Below, in pieces: positions 6,170-6,477 of a stretch of DNA of 6,477 bases (positions within the stretch are counted from its first letter, which is position 1; each line of letters opens with the position of its first letter). The position numbers were made by a program, and so were the translations under genes. The stretch comes from an uncultured Archangium sp. (GTDB taxonomy: Bacteria; Myxococcota; Myxococcia; Myxococcales; Myxococcaceae). Under the pieces are notes generated by a model, which searched no databases, was not told the origin of the DNA, and saw only the letters and a list, made by a program, of their open reading frames with translations. The stretch lies in assembly GCA_946479335.1 (NCBI GenBank), contig CAMLFP010000317.1:1-6477 (forward strand), written 5' to 3'.

Positions 6170-6477
6170 ATGCAGGCCCCTCTGTCGCCCTATAAGCCGA
6201 AGCACCACGTCCGCATCGTCACCGCCGCCTCGCTGTTCGACGGGCACGACGCCGCCATCAACGTCATGCGCCGCATCATGCAGGCCTCGGGCGCGGAGGT
6301 GATCCACCTCGGGCACAACCGCTCCGTCGCGGAGATCGTGAACTGCGCGATCGCCGAAGACGTGCAGGGCATCGCCATCACCAGCTACCAGGGCGGTCAC
6401 GTCGAGTACTTCAAGTACATGATCGACCTGCTCAAGCAGGCGAACGCGAACATCAAGGTGTTCGGCGGCGGCGGCGG
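6170..6477 (+). CDS. icmF: Fused isobutyryl-CoA mutase (IcmF), N-terminal B12-binding domain, partial
   Basis: The gene starts at the ATG at 6170 and runs off the right edge after 102 codons. The visible part matches the N-terminal adenosylcobalamin-binding domain of Icm[21 protein letters not shown] (14-33), [27 protein letters not shown] and the start of a glycine run (VFGGGGG). DGHDAA at 24-29 is the IcmF form of the DxHxxG motif, with His26 as the predicted lower axial ligand of cobalt. Full IcmF proteins are about 1,050-1,100 residues and continue with a MeaI-type G-protein chaperone domain and the substrate-binding mutase domain; these must lie outside the window. The enzyme interconverts isobutyryl-CoA and n-butyryl-CoA, and some members also act on pivalyl- or isovaleryl-CoA. 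Stand-alone small mutase subunits share this domain, but the sequence just before and after DGHDAA is closer to IcmF than to methylmalonyl-CoA mutase. Confidence 0.85.
   Translation, partial: MQAPLSPYKPKHHVRIVTAASLFDGHDAAINVMRRIMQASGAEVIHLGHNRSVAEIVNCAIAEDVQGIAITSYQGGHVEYFKYMIDLLKQANANIKVFGGGG

Noticed and set aside
1..6477. CRISPR array, tRNA/rRNA, insertion sequence or phage genes
   Set aside because: No regularly spaced direct repeats, no tRNA-like cloverleaf or rRNA sequence, no transposase or terminal inverted repeats were visible.

Overview
The window is GC-rich with strongly G/C-biased third codon positions. It encodes two lipoproteins, a MORN-type repeat protein, a PLP aminotransferase and the start of a fused isobutyryl-CoA mutase. 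This style (many unassigned exported proteins, few Shine-Dalgarno sites, a recurring TAnnGT box just upstream of start codons) suggests a Myxococcota/deltaproteobacterial chromosome. That assignment is inference from style and remembered family distribution, not from a marker gene.

Layout. Bases 1-1845 are filled by one minus-strand frame that stays open to the left edge: a lipoprotein of at least 615 residues whose C-terminal part resembles a CehA/McbA-type (PHP-superfamily) metallohydrolase with its metal-binding histidines replaced. Only 30 bp separate its start from the divergent plus-strand gene (1876-2673), a lipoprotein with a papain/C39-like cysteine peptidase domain. This is followed after 9 bp by an exported MORN_2-repeat protein (2683-4311). 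Next come a small protein with a C-terminal membrane anchor (4354-4908), a class I/II aminotransferase of the kynurenine/glutamine/methionine transaminase type (4939-6114), and the N-terminal B12-binding domain of icmF, cut by the right edge (6170-6477). No stretch above 60 bp lacks a gene. I see no RNA gene, mobile element or CRISPR array.

How the genes may work together. The left half is an envelope-directed block: two divergently transcribed lipoproteins and, in likely operon with the peptidase, the exported repeat protein. A joint role at the cell surface is possible but unproven. The right half is cytoplasmic metabolism (amino-acid transamination, acyl-CoA carbon-skeleton rearrangement) with no visible link to the left half. 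The points most worth a second look are the apparent pseudoenzyme at 1-1845, the back-to-back promoter boxes in the 30-bp divergent gap with near-leaderless geometry, and the peptidase/MORN gene pair.
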